Below, piece after piece: positions 5,624 through 5,660 of a stretch of DNA of 5,660 bases. Under the pieces are notes generated by a model, which saw only the letters and a program-made list of their open reading frames with translations, was not told where the DNA came from and ran no database searches. This stretch comes from an uncultured Candidatus Saccharibacteria bacterium (GTDB lineage Bacteria; Patescibacteriota; Saccharimonadia; CAILAD01; GCA-016700035): positions 1 to 5,660 of the forward strand of contig CALKUN010000002.1 in the NCBI GenBank assembly GCA_937996675.1, given 5' to 3'. Within the stretch, counting starts at the first letter, position 1. Each line of letters begins with the position of its first letter. A program made the translations under genes and the position numbers.

Positions 5624-5660
5624 AAGCAGGAAGATTCTCAATCTGGGCGATGGCCCTCGT
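5605..5660 (+). CDS. N-terminus of a divergent, probably secreted protein (partial)
   Basis: ATG at 5605 opens a frame that runs off the window: M-Y-G-F-K-T-K-A-G-R-F-S-I-W-A-M-A-L and on. Basic residues (K5, K7, R10) followed by a hydrophobic run (I-W-A-M-A-L) look like the beginning of a signal peptide or membrane anchor. There is no Shine-Dalgarno in front of it. The start sits 22 bp from the preferred start of the minus-strand WxL-like gene, so the two would be fired divergently from the same small region. With 18 codons visible the product cannot be named; a second surface protein is likely from the context. Confidence 0.5.
   Translation, partial: MYGFKTKAGRFSIWAMAL

Overview
The window holds a tightly packed, mostly plus-strand gene block that joins two kinds of sequence. 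The left three quarters (about 1-4142) looks like the tail-structure end of a phage or prophage. It has one small all-beta structural-type protein followed by three tandem paralogous genes of about 400 codons. Each paralog carries a phage tail-fibre-type shaft at the N-terminus and a concanavalin-A-like (lectin or jelly-roll) module at the C-terminus. None of the four has a signal peptide. The right quarter (4142-5660) encodes cell-envelope proteins: a WxL-interacting-protein-like (DUF916-like) membrane-anchored protein, a convergent secreted WxL-like surface protein on the minus strand, and the first 18 codons of a divergent, probably secreted protein.

The genes are almost contiguous. The small structural gene and fibre 1 are 14 bp apart, fibres 1/2 and 2/3 are 2 bp apart, and fibre 3 overlaps the DUF916-like gene by one base (TAATG). 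This implies one transcript and probable translational coupling from the fibres into the envelope gene. The DUF916-like gene and the minus-strand gene overlap tail to tail by 41 bp. The minus-strand gene and the last plus-strand gene start only about 22 bp apart, with a good sigma70-type promoter between them that would give an almost leaderless message. No stretch of more than 300 bases lacks a gene, and no tRNA, rRNA, CRISPR array, transposase or convincing terminator was seen.

The most distinctive structure is a perfect 127-bp direct repeat (1710-1836 and 2921-3047). It spans the fibre1/fibre2 and fibre2/fibre3 junctions and contains the end of one fibre, the ribosome binding site and the first 35 codons of the next. 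The rest of the paralogs has diverged and in mosaic fashion: fibres 2 and 3 share the head, fibres 1 and 3 share a block at the end of the shaft, and fibres 1 and 2 share more of the tip. This fits a receptor-binding array that expands, contracts and reshuffles by homologous recombination.

Organism: base composition is balanced, the standard bacterial code works, and there is no sign of TGA recoding. The short secreted protein has a PYGQGTYG-type segment after its signal peptide and a TWGYN motif, a style I associate with surface proteins of Patescibacteria/CPR, Saccharibacteria in particular. WxL/DUF916 pairs are otherwise typical of Gram-positives. My tentative reading is a Saccharibacteria-like genome, or a phage or prophage of one. 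This is inference and would need a database search.
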